This document shows, one piece after another, positions 1-12,055 of a stretch of 64,000 bases of DNA. The stretch covers positions 50,513,265 through 50,577,264 of the forward strand of contig NC_079516.1 of assembly GCF_000801105.2 (NCBI RefSeq). Direction: 5' to 3'. This DNA comes from Raphanus sativus (taxonomy: Eukaryota; Streptophyta; Magnoliopsida; Brassicales; Brassicaceae). Every line of letters begins with the position of its first letter. Position 1 is the stretch's first letter. The notes beneath the pieces were generated by a model that saw only the letters and a list, made by a program, of their open reading frames with translations, was not told the origin of the DNA and ran no database searches. A program made the position numbers and the translations under genes.

Positions 1-2438
1 CGTTAATTAGGAGCATATCAGCTTTGAATCCAACTTAAACAACATCGATTATGGATACGTGCTGCTGTGCGTCTCGGGTTAAATAGAATTAGAAAACGAA
101 TATCAAAATTATTATTATTATTATTATTATTATTTATTTTGAATAATCTTGTATATCTTGATCCCCACCAAGATAGATCCAAACTAGCAGTGAATACTCG
201 TACCAGTCTATATTGTCGGCCGAAATACATCTCGATCACCGGATGTTGAGAGAGTCTAGATGTCAAATTGACTCTAGTAGTCTATGGGACTGTAGTTTTA
301 GTTATAGTCTAAAACTAGTTATGGATATATTTATTTAGAACCGAAAAACCGAAACCAAGATTTGGATCATATAAATATAATAGTGGATCCTATATTTTTA
401 GAATAAAAAAATTGGAACCGAATCAAAAACTGAATATAGTGTATATATTTATAAATATTAATTATTTTCTAATTTTAAAATTATCAAATATTCAAGTGAA
501 AATTTGGATGATTTATTCCAAGACGCTACACCCTGCTATTTTGAAGAAGCTAATTTGTAAAAAGTCATAAATTTACTTGTTTTCCAAATTTTATTTGTTC
601 ACAAAATTATACTTTATCTCTAATCTATGGTATTTATGTATAAAAGATCAATACTCATGGAATAAAACAAACAAATTCATTTCTTTATCTCAGTCTATTT
701 ATAACATCCCCTATAGATTAATAGAAAATTATTTAAAAATTATAACATATATTTTGTACTAATTACAAAAAAGATTTATGAAGTATCAATTAATTAAAAT
801 GTCAATTTATCTTACATGGCAGCATAAGAATCATTGAAGTATTTATGAGTACAAAATCAAATTGCTAAAGAAATCATATAATATATGACTTCCTCATACT
901 TTCAAGTGGTTTTATAAATATGTATTTACCTTATATTTATTTGGGGTAGTATAAAAACAATTTAGAATGAGATTCCAATTGAATCATAATTTCTATGTAC
1001 AATAGATTTACGCTGATTCGCATTAAATATATACCATATATTTGTAATCTATATATTAATCAATAAAATTATGTAACAATTACAGCTAAATATATGTGTG
1101 TGGTCATTTGATTTTTGTAGTCTTATATGTATTAGAAGCCCAATTAATATAACTTTTAATAACTGTCAAAATTTATGATGTAAAATTAAATTATATTTTT
1201 ACGTTATTATAATCGATTTGCAGTATGTATTGTAATTCGATGTAACTTGCAGTAAAATAATGTGGTAAAACTATATCTTTATGTGGTATATTCGCGGTAA
1301 AAATAAAAGTTATTTCTATGATTAAAACTGCTGACTAGTAATTTATTTGATGTATAAATTGCAGTAAAGATTTTAAAAATAATTAATATATAAACAAATA
1401 AAAATTAAGTATCTAATAAAAAGAAAATTAATTTTAAATAAATTATTAATGATGAGATATATTTTATTTTAAATATGTATAAAAGATAAGAATTTGACTA
1501 AATAAGTTGCAATAATTCTTTCTAAGAATTATAATCACTAATAATATAATTGATTAGTAATGTGTTTAATTTACAAATAGTAAGTATCTTTTAAACAAAT
1601 AAAATTTATCAATACTAATTTAATAAACAAAATAGATTATAGAAAATTTAAACATATCAAATTAATAAGTATTTAAATATACATAAACATATACATGTAT
1701 AATAACCAATAAACTCTCATATAAGAATATACAGTATGTATGTAAATTTGAATTACCAGAAAATGAAAATTTTAAATTATAAAAGAATTTTGTTTAATTG
1801 GATAAATAGAAATAAAAAAATTATATAATAAAATTGCTAACAGATAAATAATTGTATACAATTGTTGGAAATATTTATTAATTTACCAAAAGTAAATGTT
1901 GGACCAATTACCATGTTTCAAAAGTTTATAAACTTCTAGAAAAGAAAAACAACCCTGGACAATAACAATTCAAACTAACTCAAACTCTAATACATTCTAT
2001 TTTGTTTGATGGTGATCTAACAATTGATTTGTTGATTTTGCAAAGGAGATAACTCAAAAATATAGCTCAAGATTACCACATTATAATGCAAACACAAACT
2101 CAAAGATTTATAACTACATCATGATTTGATAACATTTCTGATTAACACTCCTAGCTCAAACTAAATCAAGTGTACATCATATCACCAATCAACGCCTATA
2201 ATTATGTAACTCAAATGATTTTTAAAATATCTCATCTTGCGCAAAGCACATATCACCATCTAGTTTCTATAAATATAACAAAAAACTATTCTATTAAGTT
2301 AGAAACATAATCTATTGATATAGATTTAGTCCAACTATTATTTTCTTTTATTTAAAGATAAAAAAAGAATATATATATATATATATATACATTAAGTAAC
2401 ACTAAATGAGAAAAAAATATTAAAAACATAATTGATTA
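1..2438. other. AT-rich intergenic DNA, no gene recognised
   Basis: Very AT-rich sequence without an ORF that looks coding. An (ATT)n microsatellite lies near 108-136 and an (AT)n run near 2371-2390. I see no transposon ends with matching target duplications here. Nothing else could be supported. Confidence 0.6.
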
Positions 2439-2486
2439 AATGGTGGATCTAGTTTATTTTGAAAAATTGGATCGTTCGTGAGTTCC

Positions 2487-2526
2487 GGCCCATTTGATAT
2501 CTTCAACAATACGGATAATATGGGCC
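2487..2526 (+). promoter_or_regulatory. RPT1 promoter: paired GGCCCA / TGGGCC motifs
   Basis: GGCCCA at 2487-2492 and its inverse TGGGCC at 2521-2526 lie about 165-200 bases upstream of the RPT1 start codon. TGGGC-type site II elements are known from promoters of plant proteasome and ribosomal protein genes, where they help coordinate expression. The placement fits a core promoter region; function is inferred from motif and position only. Confidence 0.45.
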
Positions 2527-3132
2527 GAGCTTGAAGGATAACGTACGAGGGTCGAAGCGTGGGTTTGCATGTATAGTATTTATACACAGGAGAAGCGCTT
2601 CTATTCTTTTCCTCTCTTGCAAGACAACTACTAAAATCAACACGCATTTGCTTTAGAGTTCAGATCTCCGAGCGAAATCCGCCAAAAGATGGTGAGAGAT
2701 ACTGAAGATAATATTGAAGACAAGAAGAATCATTATTGCCCTCTTGACGAAGATGATATAGCTCTCTTGAAGACTTATGTAAGCGTCTCCCAACCCTAAA
2801 TTCGACCTAGATGATATATAGCTCTCTTCAGAATATCTGCAAGCCAATTTGACGTTTTCTCCTGAGTATTTCGACCTAGATACGTTCTTAATGCTCTTTT
2901 TTGATGAACCTGATTAGTTAACATTATTTCTTACTGATATTCATGAATCTCATTCTTTTCCAGGGTTTAGGGCCTTGCTCTGCACCGGATAAGAAAGTAG
3001 GGAAAGAAATCAAGGAGATCGCCAAGAGGATCAACGATCGCTGTGGTATGTGCACACACTCAAGCGATCTGGTCTTCCTTTGTATACATGGAAACCTACC
3101 TTGATTAGCTTCTCATTGTAGGTATCAAGGAG

Positions 3133-3138
3133 TCTGAT
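3133..3138 (+). repeat. Left target-site duplication of the copia element
   Basis: TCTGAT precedes or overlaps the left LTR start and recurs at 7780-7785 after the right LTR. The true duplication is 5 bp (TCTGA or CTGAT); the sixth base is ambiguous because the LTR can be read as starting with T. Five bases is the standard size for copia integrases. Confidence 0.92.
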
Positions 3139-3399
3139 GTTGGAAGTAAACTTGAAGAATGAGATAACTTAGAGAGCAAGGGATTAATCCTATTCGAGTT
3201 ATGTTTAGGATAAAAGTGTTTTTCCCATTGTGTTTAGGATAATTACAAGATCTATATATATGGATATATCGAGTTGTGATATGACATATGAGTTGTGAGA
3301 GATCTTGTGTGAGAGCTTAAGTTTTGAGTAATTTTCTTGAGCTAATAAGAGTTGAGTTTTCTTAAAGATCTTTGACTTCATAGTTCGGTTAAAACAATA
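3138..3399 (+). repeat. 5' LTR of copia element
   Basis: 262 bp, base for base the same as 7518-7779. It contains a TATATATA run at 3253-3260 that could serve as the element's TATA box. Confidence 0.94.
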
Positions 3400-3401
3400 T
3401 T

Positions 3402-3413
3402 TGGTATCAGAGC
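3402..3413 (+). other. Primer binding site (initiator tRNA-Met)
   Basis: TGGTATCAGAGC lies two bases after the left LTR and is complementary to the 3' end of plant initiator tRNA-Met, the usual primer for minus-strand synthesis in copia elements. Confidence 0.93.
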
Positions 3414-3423
3414 GTTTTCGATC

Positions 3424-6400
3424 ATGGGAGACATCACGACAACAAGTTCGTCTGGTGATACAGCAAAACATAAAGATGGAGGAATCTCGTGTCCTATGTT
3501 AAACGCAGCAAATTATACACTCTGGGCCATTAGGATGAAGATTGTGCTGAAGGTACATGAAGCTTGGGATGTAGTTGAACAAGGGATCGATGATACAAAG
3601 AAAAACGATATAGCCATCGCATACATTGTTCAATCAATTCCCGAAAGTCTTGTTCTTCAACTTGGTGACCTAGACAATGCGAAGAAACTGTGGGAAGCAA
3701 TCAAAGCACGTTATATGGGAGCAGATAGAGTCAAAGAGGCTAGGCTTCAAACATTACAGTCTGAGTTTGAACGCCTGAAGATGAAAGATAACGACTCAAT
3801 CGATAGTTTTGTTGGGAAGATATCCGAGATTGCTGCGAAATCAAGTGCGTTAGGAGAAAGTATTGAAGAGACAAAGTTGGTAAAGAAGTTCCTTACTTCC
3901 TTACCACGAAAGAAGTATATATTTATAGTTGCTTCGATCGAACAAATGTTAGATCTTAAGACAACTAAGTTTGAAGATATTGTGGGACGGTTAAAGGCCT
4001 ATGAAGAAAGAGTTGCTGACGAAGAAGATGAACAGGAGGAAAACCAGAGCAAACTAATGTATGCAAACAACGAGTCAAACCAATCTCAATCAAACCGAGA
4101 TTACCAAGGAAGCAGAGGTAGAGGAGGACGTTTCTACAGTAGAGGAGGACGAGGACGAGGCAGATCATACAGAGAACTTGATATGTCAAAGATCACATGC
4201 TTTCGATGTGATAAAACTGGTCACTTTGCATCTAGCTGCCCGGATAGACTACTCAAACTGCAAGAAACTTATGAGAACAGGAACGATGACAAGAATGATA
4301 CACATACAGCAGATACATTGATGATGCACGAAGTTGTATATTTAAATGAAAAGAACATGAAACTGCAGGAGTTTGAGGCTTGCAAGGATGGAGATAACAT
4401 GTGGTATCTAGATAACGGCGCAAGCAATCATATGACGGGAAATCGTGGCTATTTTAGAACTCTTGATGAGACTGTCTCAGGCAAGGTTAGATTTGGAGAT
4501 GACTCGCGCATCGACATTAAAGGCAAAGGATCTATTCTGTTTTGCTGCAAGAATGGTGATCACAAAGTCTTAGCTGATGTATACTACATTCCTAATCTGA
4601 GGAGTAATATTATTAGTCTTGGTCAAGCCACCGAATCAGGATGTGATGTTCGAATGAAAGAAGGGTATCTTACTCTTCATGATAAGAATGGAAACTTGAT
4701 CACAAAAGCCACACGAGCACAGAATCGTTTATACAAGGTGGTAATGGAGATTGTCGATCAAAAGTGCCTGCAACTCATCAATCAAGAGAACGCAACTACT
4801 TGGCATGCACGTTTCGGGCATATTGGAACAGAAAAATTGAAAACAATGATCAGAAAGGAGCTTGTGATTGGTCTGCCATCGATGACAGTTGAGAAAGAAA
4901 CATGCGCTTCTTGCTTACTTGGCAAGCAAACAAAACATCCGTTTCCTCAAGCTACTTCGTTTCGAGCAGAACATGTATTGGAACTTGTCCATGGTGATCT
5001 ATGCGGCCCAATCCAACCAGCAACAGCAGCAGGAAATCGATATATCTTTGTTCTAATTGATGATCATTCAAGATACATGTGGTCTATTCTTCTCAAGAAT
5101 AAAGGAGATGCATTTGAAAAGTTTCAAAAGTTCAAAGCAATTGTGGAACTGGAGACTAAAGCAAAGATCAAGTGTTTTAGAAGTGATAGAGGAGGAGAAT
5201 TCACTTCAAATACATTCAACAAGTACTGTGAGAACCAGGGAATAGAGAGACATCTTACTGCTCCATACACGCCGCAGCAGAACGGAGTTGTCGAGAGGCG
5301 AAACCGAACACTAATGGAGATGACAAGAAGTCTACTAAAGCATATGGTGTTACCAAACTGGATGTGGGGAGAAGCTGTCCGTCATGCTACATACCTTATT
5401 AACCGTGTCAGTACAAGAGCACTTGACAATCAAGTGCCATATGAGGTTCTTAAAGGAAGAAAGCCCAACATAGAGCATCTACGAATCTTCGGATGTGTCG
5501 GCTATGCTAAGATAGATAAGCCATACCTTAAGAAGCTTGACGATCGCTCTAAAGCTCTAGTTCATTTAGGAACAGAACCAGGCTCTAAAGCCTACCGACT
5601 CTATGATCCGACAACTAAGCGAATAGTTGTGAGCAGGAATGTATGTTTCGATGAGAAAAAGTCATGGGATTGGAGCTCACAAGATACTAAAGAATCTGGA
5701 TCATTCACAATCACGTTGGGAGAACACGGGAACAGAGGAGTACAAGAAACAGAGGAAGTTGCAGAGAAACAGAGCATAGAGGAACAGAGTACAGAACAGA
5801 GCACAACCCCGATTATCTTTGTAGATGATACGGAAGCTGAAACCGTGGTAAGACGATCTACACGAGTGAGCAAGAGACCGAGTTATCTGGAGGATTATGT
5901 TTGCCTAGCAGAAGCAGAAGGAGAACGCTTACTATTATTGATTAATGAAGAACCATGGGACTTTGCTTCAGCCGTGGAAGAGAAGGTATGGAGAGAAGCT
6001 TGTGAGGATGAAATAGCATCTATCGTAAAAAATAATACATGGGACTTGGTGGAGTTACCAACAGGAGCAAAAGCAATAGGACTCAAATGGATTTTCAAAA
6101 TCAAACGGAACTCGGATGGAAGTATAAACAAATACAAAAGCAGACTTGTGGCTAAAGGTTACATCCAAAGACATGGGATTGATTTTGAGGAGGTGTTTGC
6201 TCCAGTAGCGCGGCTTGAGACTGTTCGGTTTATCATTGCTCTAGCAGCTTCTCGTGGATGGCAAGTACATCACTTAGACGTCAAGACGGCATTCCTAAAT
6301 GGCGACCTAAAGGAAGACGTATACGTTACGCAACCTGAGGGATTTGTCAAGAAAGGAAGCGAGCACAAGGTATACAAACTAAACAAAGCGCTATATGGGT

Positions 6401-7542
6401 TAAAACAAGCCCCGAGAGCTTGGAATGAGAAGTTGAATCAGGTACTTGTCGAGCTAGGCTTCACCAGGTGTTCGAAAGAGGCCTCGTTATACTGCAAGCG
6501 TGAGAAGAAATATACTTTGTTGGTAGCAGTCTATGTTGATGATCTCCTAGTCACGGGATCGAAGGCTGAGATGATTATTGAGTTTAAAGGTGATATGTCA
6601 TCAAAGTTTGATATGAGTGATCTCGGTCTACTAACTTATTATCTGGGTATCGAGGTTCAGCAAACTGAAGAAGGGATCACACTTATGCAATCAAGATATG
6701 CTGAAAAGATACTAGAGGAGACGGGTATGAATGATTGTAATGTTACTCATACACCGATGGAATCTGGTTTAAAGCTTTCGATGGCAAAGGAGGAAGACGC
6801 AGTTGATGAAAAAGACTATAGAAGAGCGATAGGTTGTCTTCAGTATCTTGTTCACACACGGCCGGATATCTCGTACTCAGTAGGTGTTTTGAGCAGGTAC
6901 ATGCACGAGCCAAAGATATCCCATAAAGCTGCGCTGAAACATATACTTCGATACATAAAGGGAACGGCATCATATGGACTTGAGTACAAAAGGACGTACG
7001 AGACAGAAGGTAGCAGTGAACTGATAGGCTATGTAGATAGCGGACACAACATTGACGAGGATGACGGAAGAAGTACTACGGGTCATGTGTTTTATCTGAA
7101 TGGGTGTCCAATCTCGTGGTGCTCAATGAAGCAGGAAACCGTGGCGCTTTCATCTTGTGAGGCAGAATTCATGGCAGCTACTGAAGCCGCAAAGCAAGCA
7201 ATATGGTTGCAAGAGCTACTTGAAGAAATCACTGATCAAACATGTAAGAAGACGACGATATACATCGACAATAAGTCTGCAATCTCATTAACCAAAAATC
7301 CAGTGTTCCATGGACGAAGCAAGCACATTCATAAGAGGTATCATTTTATAAGGGAATGTGTTGAGAATGAACAGATTGAAGTTCTTCATGTGCCCGGAAA
7401 CATGCAAAGGGCAGACATTCTTACAAAGGCACTTGGGAGGATCAAGTTTAAAGAGATGCGAGATCTTATCGGAGTTCGAGAAGTGAAGAAAAATGCTTTC
7501 AAGTTTAAGGAGGTGAATGTTGGAAGTAAACTTGAAGAATGA
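3424..7542 (+). CDS. Copia gag-pol polyprotein
   Basis: Single ORF of 1372 codons. In order: gag (about 1-250); a CCHC zinc knuckle at residues 259-272 ([14 protein letters not shown]); protease with [11 protein letters not shown] near 327-337; integrase with HHCC zinc finger from about 461 and catalytic D525, D588, E624 (DD35E spacing); reverse transcriptase with YVDD at 1037-1040; RNase H with conserved ALSSCEAEF near the C-terminus. Order protease-integrase-RT-RNase H is diagnostic of Ty1/copia. The protease motif reads D-N-G where D-S-G or D-T-G is the textbook form; I cannot tell whether this is normal for the lineage. The last codons run across the polypurine tract and 24 bases into the right LTR, ending VGSKLEE. 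The start ATG follows the primer binding site by 10 bases. Confidence 0.97.
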   Translation: MGDITTTSSSGDTAKHKDGGISCPMLNAANYTLWAIRMKIVLKVHEAWDVVEQGIDDTKKNDIAIAYIVQSIPESLVLQLGDLDNAKKLWEAIKARYMGADRVKEARLQTLQSEFERLKMKDNDSIDSFVGKISEIAAKSSALGESIEETKLVKKFLTSLPRKKYIFIVASIEQMLDLKTTKFEDIVGRLKAYEERVADEEDEQEENQSKLMYANNESNQSQSNRDYQGSRGRGGRFYSRGGRGRGRSYRELDMSKITCFRCDKTGHFASSCPDRLLKLQETYENRNDDKNDTHTADTLMMHEVVYLNEKNMKLQEFEACKDGDNMWYLDNGASNHMTGNRGYFRTLDETVSGKVRFGDDSRIDIKGKGSILFCCKNGDHKVLADVYYIPNLRSNIISLGQATESGCDVRMKEGYLTLHDKNGNLITKATRAQNRLYKVVMEIVDQKCLQLINQENATTWHARFGHIGTEKLKTMIRKELVIGLPSMTVEKETCASCLLGKQTKHPFPQATSFRAEHVLELVHGDLCGPIQPATAAGNRYIFVLIDDHSRYMWSILLKNKGDAFEKFQKFKAIVELETKAKIKCFRSDRGGEFTSNTFNKYCENQGIERHLTAPYTPQQNGVVERRNRTLMEMTRSLLKHMVLPNWMWGEAVRHATYLINRVSTRALDNQVPYEVLKGRKPNIEHLRIFGCVGYAKIDKPYLKKLDDRSKALVHLGTEPGSKAYRLYDPTTKRIVVSRNVCFDEKKSWDWSSQDTKESGSFTITLGEHGNRGVQETEEVAEKQSIEEQSTEQSTTPIIFVDDTEAETVVRRSTRVSKRPSYLEDYVCLAEAEGERLLLLINEEPWDFASAVEEKVWREACEDEIASIVKNNTWDLVELPTGAKAIGLKWIFKIKRNSDGSINKYKSRLVAKGYIQRHGIDFEEVFAPVARLETVRFIIALAASRGWQVHHLDVKTAFLNGDLKEDVYVTQPEGFVKKGSEHKVYKLNKALYGLKQAPRAWNEKLNQVLVELGFTRCSKEASLYCKREKKYTLLVAVYVDDLLVTGSKAEMIIEFKGDMSSKFDMSDLGLLTYYLGIEVQQTEEGITLMQSRYAEKILEETGMNDCNVTHTPMESGLKLSMAKEEDAVDEKDYRRAIGCLQYLVHTRPDISYSVGVLSRYMHEPKISHKAALKHILRYIKGTASYGLEYKRTYETEGSSELIGYVDSGHNIDEDDGRSTTGHVFYLNGCPISWCSMKQETVALSSCEAEFMAATEAAKQAIWLQELLEEITDQTCKKTTIYIDNKSAISLTKNPVFHGRSKHIHKRYHFIRECVENEQIEVLHVPGNMQRADILTKALGRIKFKEMRDLIGVREVKKNAFKFKEVNVGSKLEE
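7504..7517 (+). other. Polypurine tract of copia element
   Basis: A purine-rich stretch (TTTAAGGAGGTGAA) sits immediately before the right LTR, where the plus-strand primer is expected. It is short, interrupted by T, and lies inside the coding frame. Confidence 0.65.
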
Positions 7543-7779
7543 GATAACTTAGAGAGCAAGGGATTAATCCTATTCGAGTTATGTTTAGGATAAAAGTGTT
7601 TTTCCCATTGTGTTTAGGATAATTACAAGATCTATATATATGGATATATCGAGTTGTGATATGACATATGAGTTGTGAGAGATCTTGTGTGAGAGCTTAA
7701 GTTTTGAGTAATTTTCTTGAGCTAATAAGAGTTGAGTTTTCTTAAAGATCTTTGACTTCATAGTTCGGTTAAAACAATA
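7518..7779 (+). repeat. 3' LTR of copia element
   Basis: 262 bp, no difference from the 5' LTR at 3138-3399. Followed by the right copy of the target duplication at 7780-7784. Confidence 0.94.
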
Positions 7780-8212
7780 TCTGATACTGGTTTAGCTCCT
7801 CCCAGTCAATGGGATCTCGTTTCTGATAAACAGATGATGCAAGAGGAGCAACCTTTGCAGGTAGGCTTCTCTGAAAACGTTCTTCTTCTTCTTCTTCTTT
7901 TTCTCTAACTAAGGTTTTTACTGTCCAGGTTGCTAGATGCACAAAGATTATTAGTCCAAACACTGAAGACGCCAAGTACGTCATTAATGTCAAACAGATA
8001 GCCAAGGTACATTGTTTTGTTTCTGCCAAACCAACTATCTGTAGCCTTCCAATTTTTGGTTATTAAGTGTGGTTTTTTTCTTGACTGCAGTTTGTCGTTG
8101 GCCTTGGCGATAAAGTGTCTCCCACTGACATTGAAGAAGGCATGCGCGTGGGGTATCTTTCCTGCTATTGTCTCTGGTTTAATAATAAGTTTCTTCTGTC
8201 TTCATTGTATAA

Positions 8213-8389
<177 letters not shown>

Positions 8390-10083
8390 TGAGCATTGTT
8401 AGCATTCTGTGTCATTATCTTAATCCCTTGCTCGGAATATCTAGGCGCAAAGCGTGAGTTCATATTGATAAAGAAAAAACGGAAAAAAATAAATCAAGGA
8501 GTAGTTTTGTATACAACATAATTATCTATAATACAATATTATTGACTAAAGTTTTAGAACATGGATCTTACCTCGTCATTTATAATTATAAGCTTATTGA
8601 TGTGGTAATAGTTTTTTCAAGGAAGTGAATTGCTAAGGGTATTGTTGTTCTCTTTGTTGATTGTAGGTCGTTGAACTGCCAATGCTTCACCCAGAGAAGT
8701 TTGTGAAGCTTGGAATAGATCCTCCAAAGGGAGTTCTCTGCTATGGTCCTCCTGGTACCGGTAAAACCCTTTTGGCTAGAGCTGTTGCCAACAGAACCGA
8801 TGCTTGCTTTATCAGGGTTATTGGCAGTGAGCTTGTTCAGAAGTATGTCGGTGAAGGAGCTAGGATGGTTCGTGAACTGTTTCAGGTAAGCAAATTGTCA
8901 ACACTCCTTGCTATGTGTTTTGTCTAGCCAAGGCTGCTATACTATGACATGTTGTTTACAATACTCGCTTTGCAGATGGCACGGTCCAAAAAAGCTTGCA
9001 TTGTGTTCTTTGATGAAGTTGATGCCATAGGTGGGGCAAGATTTGATGACGGTGTAGGAGGTGATAACGAAGTCCAGCGTACTATGCTTGAGATTGTGAA
9101 TCAGCTTGATGGGTTTGATGCACGTGGTAATATCAAGGTTCTTATGGCAACAAACAGGTCAGTCCACAATCTCATTACCATCCTTAAGTAAACCACACAA
9201 CAGAAAACAATTATACCGTTTGACTCATTGGCTATCTCTCTATGTACTCTATTATTCCAGGCCTGACACGCTGGACCCTGCTCTTTTACGCCCTGGACGT
9301 CTTGACCGTAAGGTTGAGTTTGGCTTGCCTGATCTTGAGAGCAGAACACAGATCTTCAAGATTCACACAAGAACCATGAACTGCGAGAGAGACATCCGTT
9401 TTGAACTCCTTGCTCGCCTCTGCCCAAACTCAACCGGTAAATGATCCCAACCAGTAAACAGTACTCTCATATACTTCTTTCTTTTGACTCTTGAGGTTTG
9501 TTGCTGACTTGTTCTGTTAAATTTTCTTCTTGCAGGAGCTGATATCAGAAGTGTGTGCACTGAAGCTGGAATGAATGCAATCAGAGCTAGGAGAAAGACT
9601 GTGACCGAGAAAGACTTTCTGGATGCAGTTAACAAAGTCATCAAAGGTTATCAGAAGTTCAGTGCAACCCCCAAATACATGGTCTACAACTAGTACTAGA
9701 GACATAAAGGTCGTTTCACTTTCTTTACAAGTCTTCCTTAGACCCAGAAACACTCCGCCGTTGTTTCTATTCCTCTGCATCACTTTGTTTTTGTTTTTAC
9801 TAATGTTTTCCTCTTCAATTTCTGACTACTTCTACTCTTTGTGATCTTTGAACTTCATAATAAGTTAACAAGACACTTCACCAATGAAGTTAGAGCAAAA
9901 TGTTGTTCCATAAATTTACGTGTAAAACATATCTGTCTACGATAATTCTTTGGAAACCATCACGTGAGTCATTAGAAACAAAAGGCAAACACGTCGTGTA
10001 GAGATTGGTGGTATCTAAAGAAGACGATATTTTTAATGGTAAAAATGTTAAAATTTTATACTAACTTTAAAAATTTTGACAGA

Positions 10084-10128
10084 AGATATATAGATACTTC
10101 TTTTCAAAAAAAAAGATATATAGATACT
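10084..10128. repeat. Micro-insert with 15-bp flanking duplication
   Basis: AGATATATAGATACT occurs at 10084-10098 and 10114-10128. Between the copies lies TCTTTTCAAAAAAAA (15 bases), which ends in a run of A. Exact copies. Confidence 0.85.
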
Positions 10129-10745
10129 AGTAACAGAAAAAATTAAACTAAGCAACCCTGAGATAAAAAGAAAAATTCTGATGGGATCTTTTAAAGGAAA
10201 TATTGAAGTCGCTCAGACCATTTACATGTTGAAATGTAAGCCAGTGTTTCCGTTCTTAATTTCTTTATGTTTCTTTTTCCCCGAAAAAAATAGAAGAAGA
10301 AATAAACGATTACTGTCAGAGTATTTCTATATATAGAAGCGAAGTCTTTAGTAATGTCCTCGAATTCATTATATTAACCTCGAAACGGTCAAATTAGAGC
10401 TCGTCTATCGAGGTTAATCTTCCATACTACATAGTTATTCCCATCACAATTCACATGCATGAACACAGAAGCCTCGGATTCAAAAGAGAAACAGTTTCTA
10501 GTACACTACTAGTTAATATAGTACTATCAATTGCGACAACGAGGAAGTAGAAGCGAAATCAATAGTGAGAAATATTCAAGGATATAAAGAATCAGAACAA
10601 CTTCTCTACGTATAGTGAGGATCTAAATGCCATTCGAGGGTATTTAACTATGAAAGTTTGTTTGTGGATGATTTCACTACGTGGGTTTATATATCAACGA
10701 TGAAAAACTGAATACCCGTTATTAAAAATACATACAAAACTTAAG

Positions 10746-10790
10746 AAAGAAAATCGAATATCGAGTTGCAAAAAAAGAAAATCGAATATC
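10746..10790. repeat. Micro-insert with 17-bp flanking duplication
   Basis: AAAGAAAATCGAATATC occurs at 10746-10762 and 10774-10790, exact. The insert is GAGTTGCAAAA plus further A that merge with the right copy. Confidence 0.85.
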
Positions 10791-10909
10791 TCGTGGCACT
10801 TTTTTATCCATAGGAAGTACCGTGTCAGAAATCGCATGTGACGAGTAGTAATATATTCCCACTCGTTGTTCCCATATGAACATGTTTTTTTCTTACACGA
10901 ATCAATGAT

Positions 10910-10983
10910 ATTCACATACATGTTCTTATTTTGACTAAATATTTTTTTGTGAACTTTATTTTGACGAAATTCACATACATGTT
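10910..10983. repeat. Nested pair of duplication-flanked micro-inserts
   Basis: The outer 15-bp duplication ATTCACATACATGTT is at 10910-10924 and 10969-10983. The inner 15-bp duplication TTATTTTGACTAAAT is at 10926-10940, with a copy at 10956-10970 that has one mismatch. The inner insert ATTTTTTTGTGAACT is T-rich, so read on the minus strand it ends in a run of A. Confidence 0.8.
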
Positions 10984-11366
10984 TGGCGTAGTTAAACTTA
11001 ATTGTCTCGGACTTAAACAGCCATTAGAGAACCTCCAATGTAGGGATGTAAAAAAGTTCACACTAGATCTAAACTCAAATACAGAACATAAAATAGTGTA
11101 ACGCAATAACTCCACGACCGAGAAGATATATTTGCTCCCTCTACATGCAGCAGAGTAAAATCGGCCGTAGTTATGCATAGGGAGGAGAGACCGTTAAAAA
11201 TGAAAAGAGAGTAAACCCGACCAAAGGTAGATATAGTGATTGAAGAAAATACCATTAACACGTGCTTCGAGTTTGCAGATTCACTTCGTGCAAAACTTAA
11301 AAACAAAAGAGAGAACTTTGACCGTTGACTAAGAAAGAGGGCTAAGTCGGTCCCCTGCGATACTCG

Positions 11367-12047
11367 CAGAGCCGGCCCAGAGGGGAAGCTATCCAAGCCA
11401 TCGATTAGGGCATCCAATATAAAAGGGCATATTTTCTATAAATTTTTGTTACTAATATTTATTGATAAAAATAATTTGATAAGATTTTTTAATTAAAAGT
11501 ATACTTATTGGACATTTTTATTTATGATATTTTGAAGGCATAATTCAAATACTGAAAATATCTTTAAAATGATATTCACTTAAACATAATTAGTGATATT
11601 TTATTTATGGAATTAATATTCTACAAGAATCAATGTCAAAATAGATTAGAAAGCCTACTATAATTTTTGTTTGTTAAAGAATGATTGTTATATGACAAAT
11701 ATAAATTATTTAGTGTGCATTTTAGAATATAAGAATATCGATCATCACATATAAAAAAGTTTTTAAAAGGTATAAATAGTTGTTTGTAGTATAACATGTT
11801 ATTTAAGAGATTACCTAAATTGATTTTGTTGTCGATCAAAACTGTTATAAGATTTGACTATATTTATTTAATGAATGTTTTTATATGGGAAAATGCAAAA
11901 AAAATATTTTAATTGTTTTAGATGTACTGTTTTAATTCAAATTTTAAATTACTTTTATATTAGTTTTTTTATAATTTCGATTCAAAATATTAAAAGGCGT
12001 AGTTTTAAAATTGGATTAGGGCATTATTAAACGTTAGACCGGCACTG
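11367..12047. mobile_element. hAT-type non-autonomous element with 8-bp target duplication
   Basis: The ends CAGAGCCGGCCC and, inverted, CAGTGCCGGTCT form imperfect terminal inverted repeats of hAT style. GATACTCG is duplicated exactly at 11359-11366 and 12048-12055; 8 bp is the hAT hallmark. The 681-bp interior is AT-rich and has no transposase ORF, so the element would need a transposase supplied in trans. Confidence 0.87.
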
Positions 12048-12055
12048 GATACTCG

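Larger units (their letters stand above)
3138..7779 (+). mobile_element. Complete Ty1/copia LTR retrotransposon inserted in RPT1 exon 3
   Basis: Element of 4642 bp with two 262-bp LTRs, a primer binding site, one gag-pol ORF without stops, and a 5-bp target duplication. The LTRs show no difference along their length, so very little time has passed since insertion. The ORF is intact. The element lies in the same orientation as RPT1. The LTR starts TGTTGG and by the duplication ends AACAATA, so the 3' end is not the canonical CA. Confidence 0.96.
9694..11366. other. Intergenic DNA downstream of RPT1, with three short duplication-flanked inserts
   Basis: No coding region recognised. The first 200 bases probably include the RPT1 3' UTR. 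Three A/T-rich micro-inserts flanked by direct duplications are listed separately. Short ORFs in 10694-11417 have no recognisable domain. Confidence 0.55.

Noticed and set aside
11058..11417. Minus-strand ORF of 119 codons
   Set aside because: It crosses the left end of the hAT element, so it cannot be an ancestral frame, and it has no domain.
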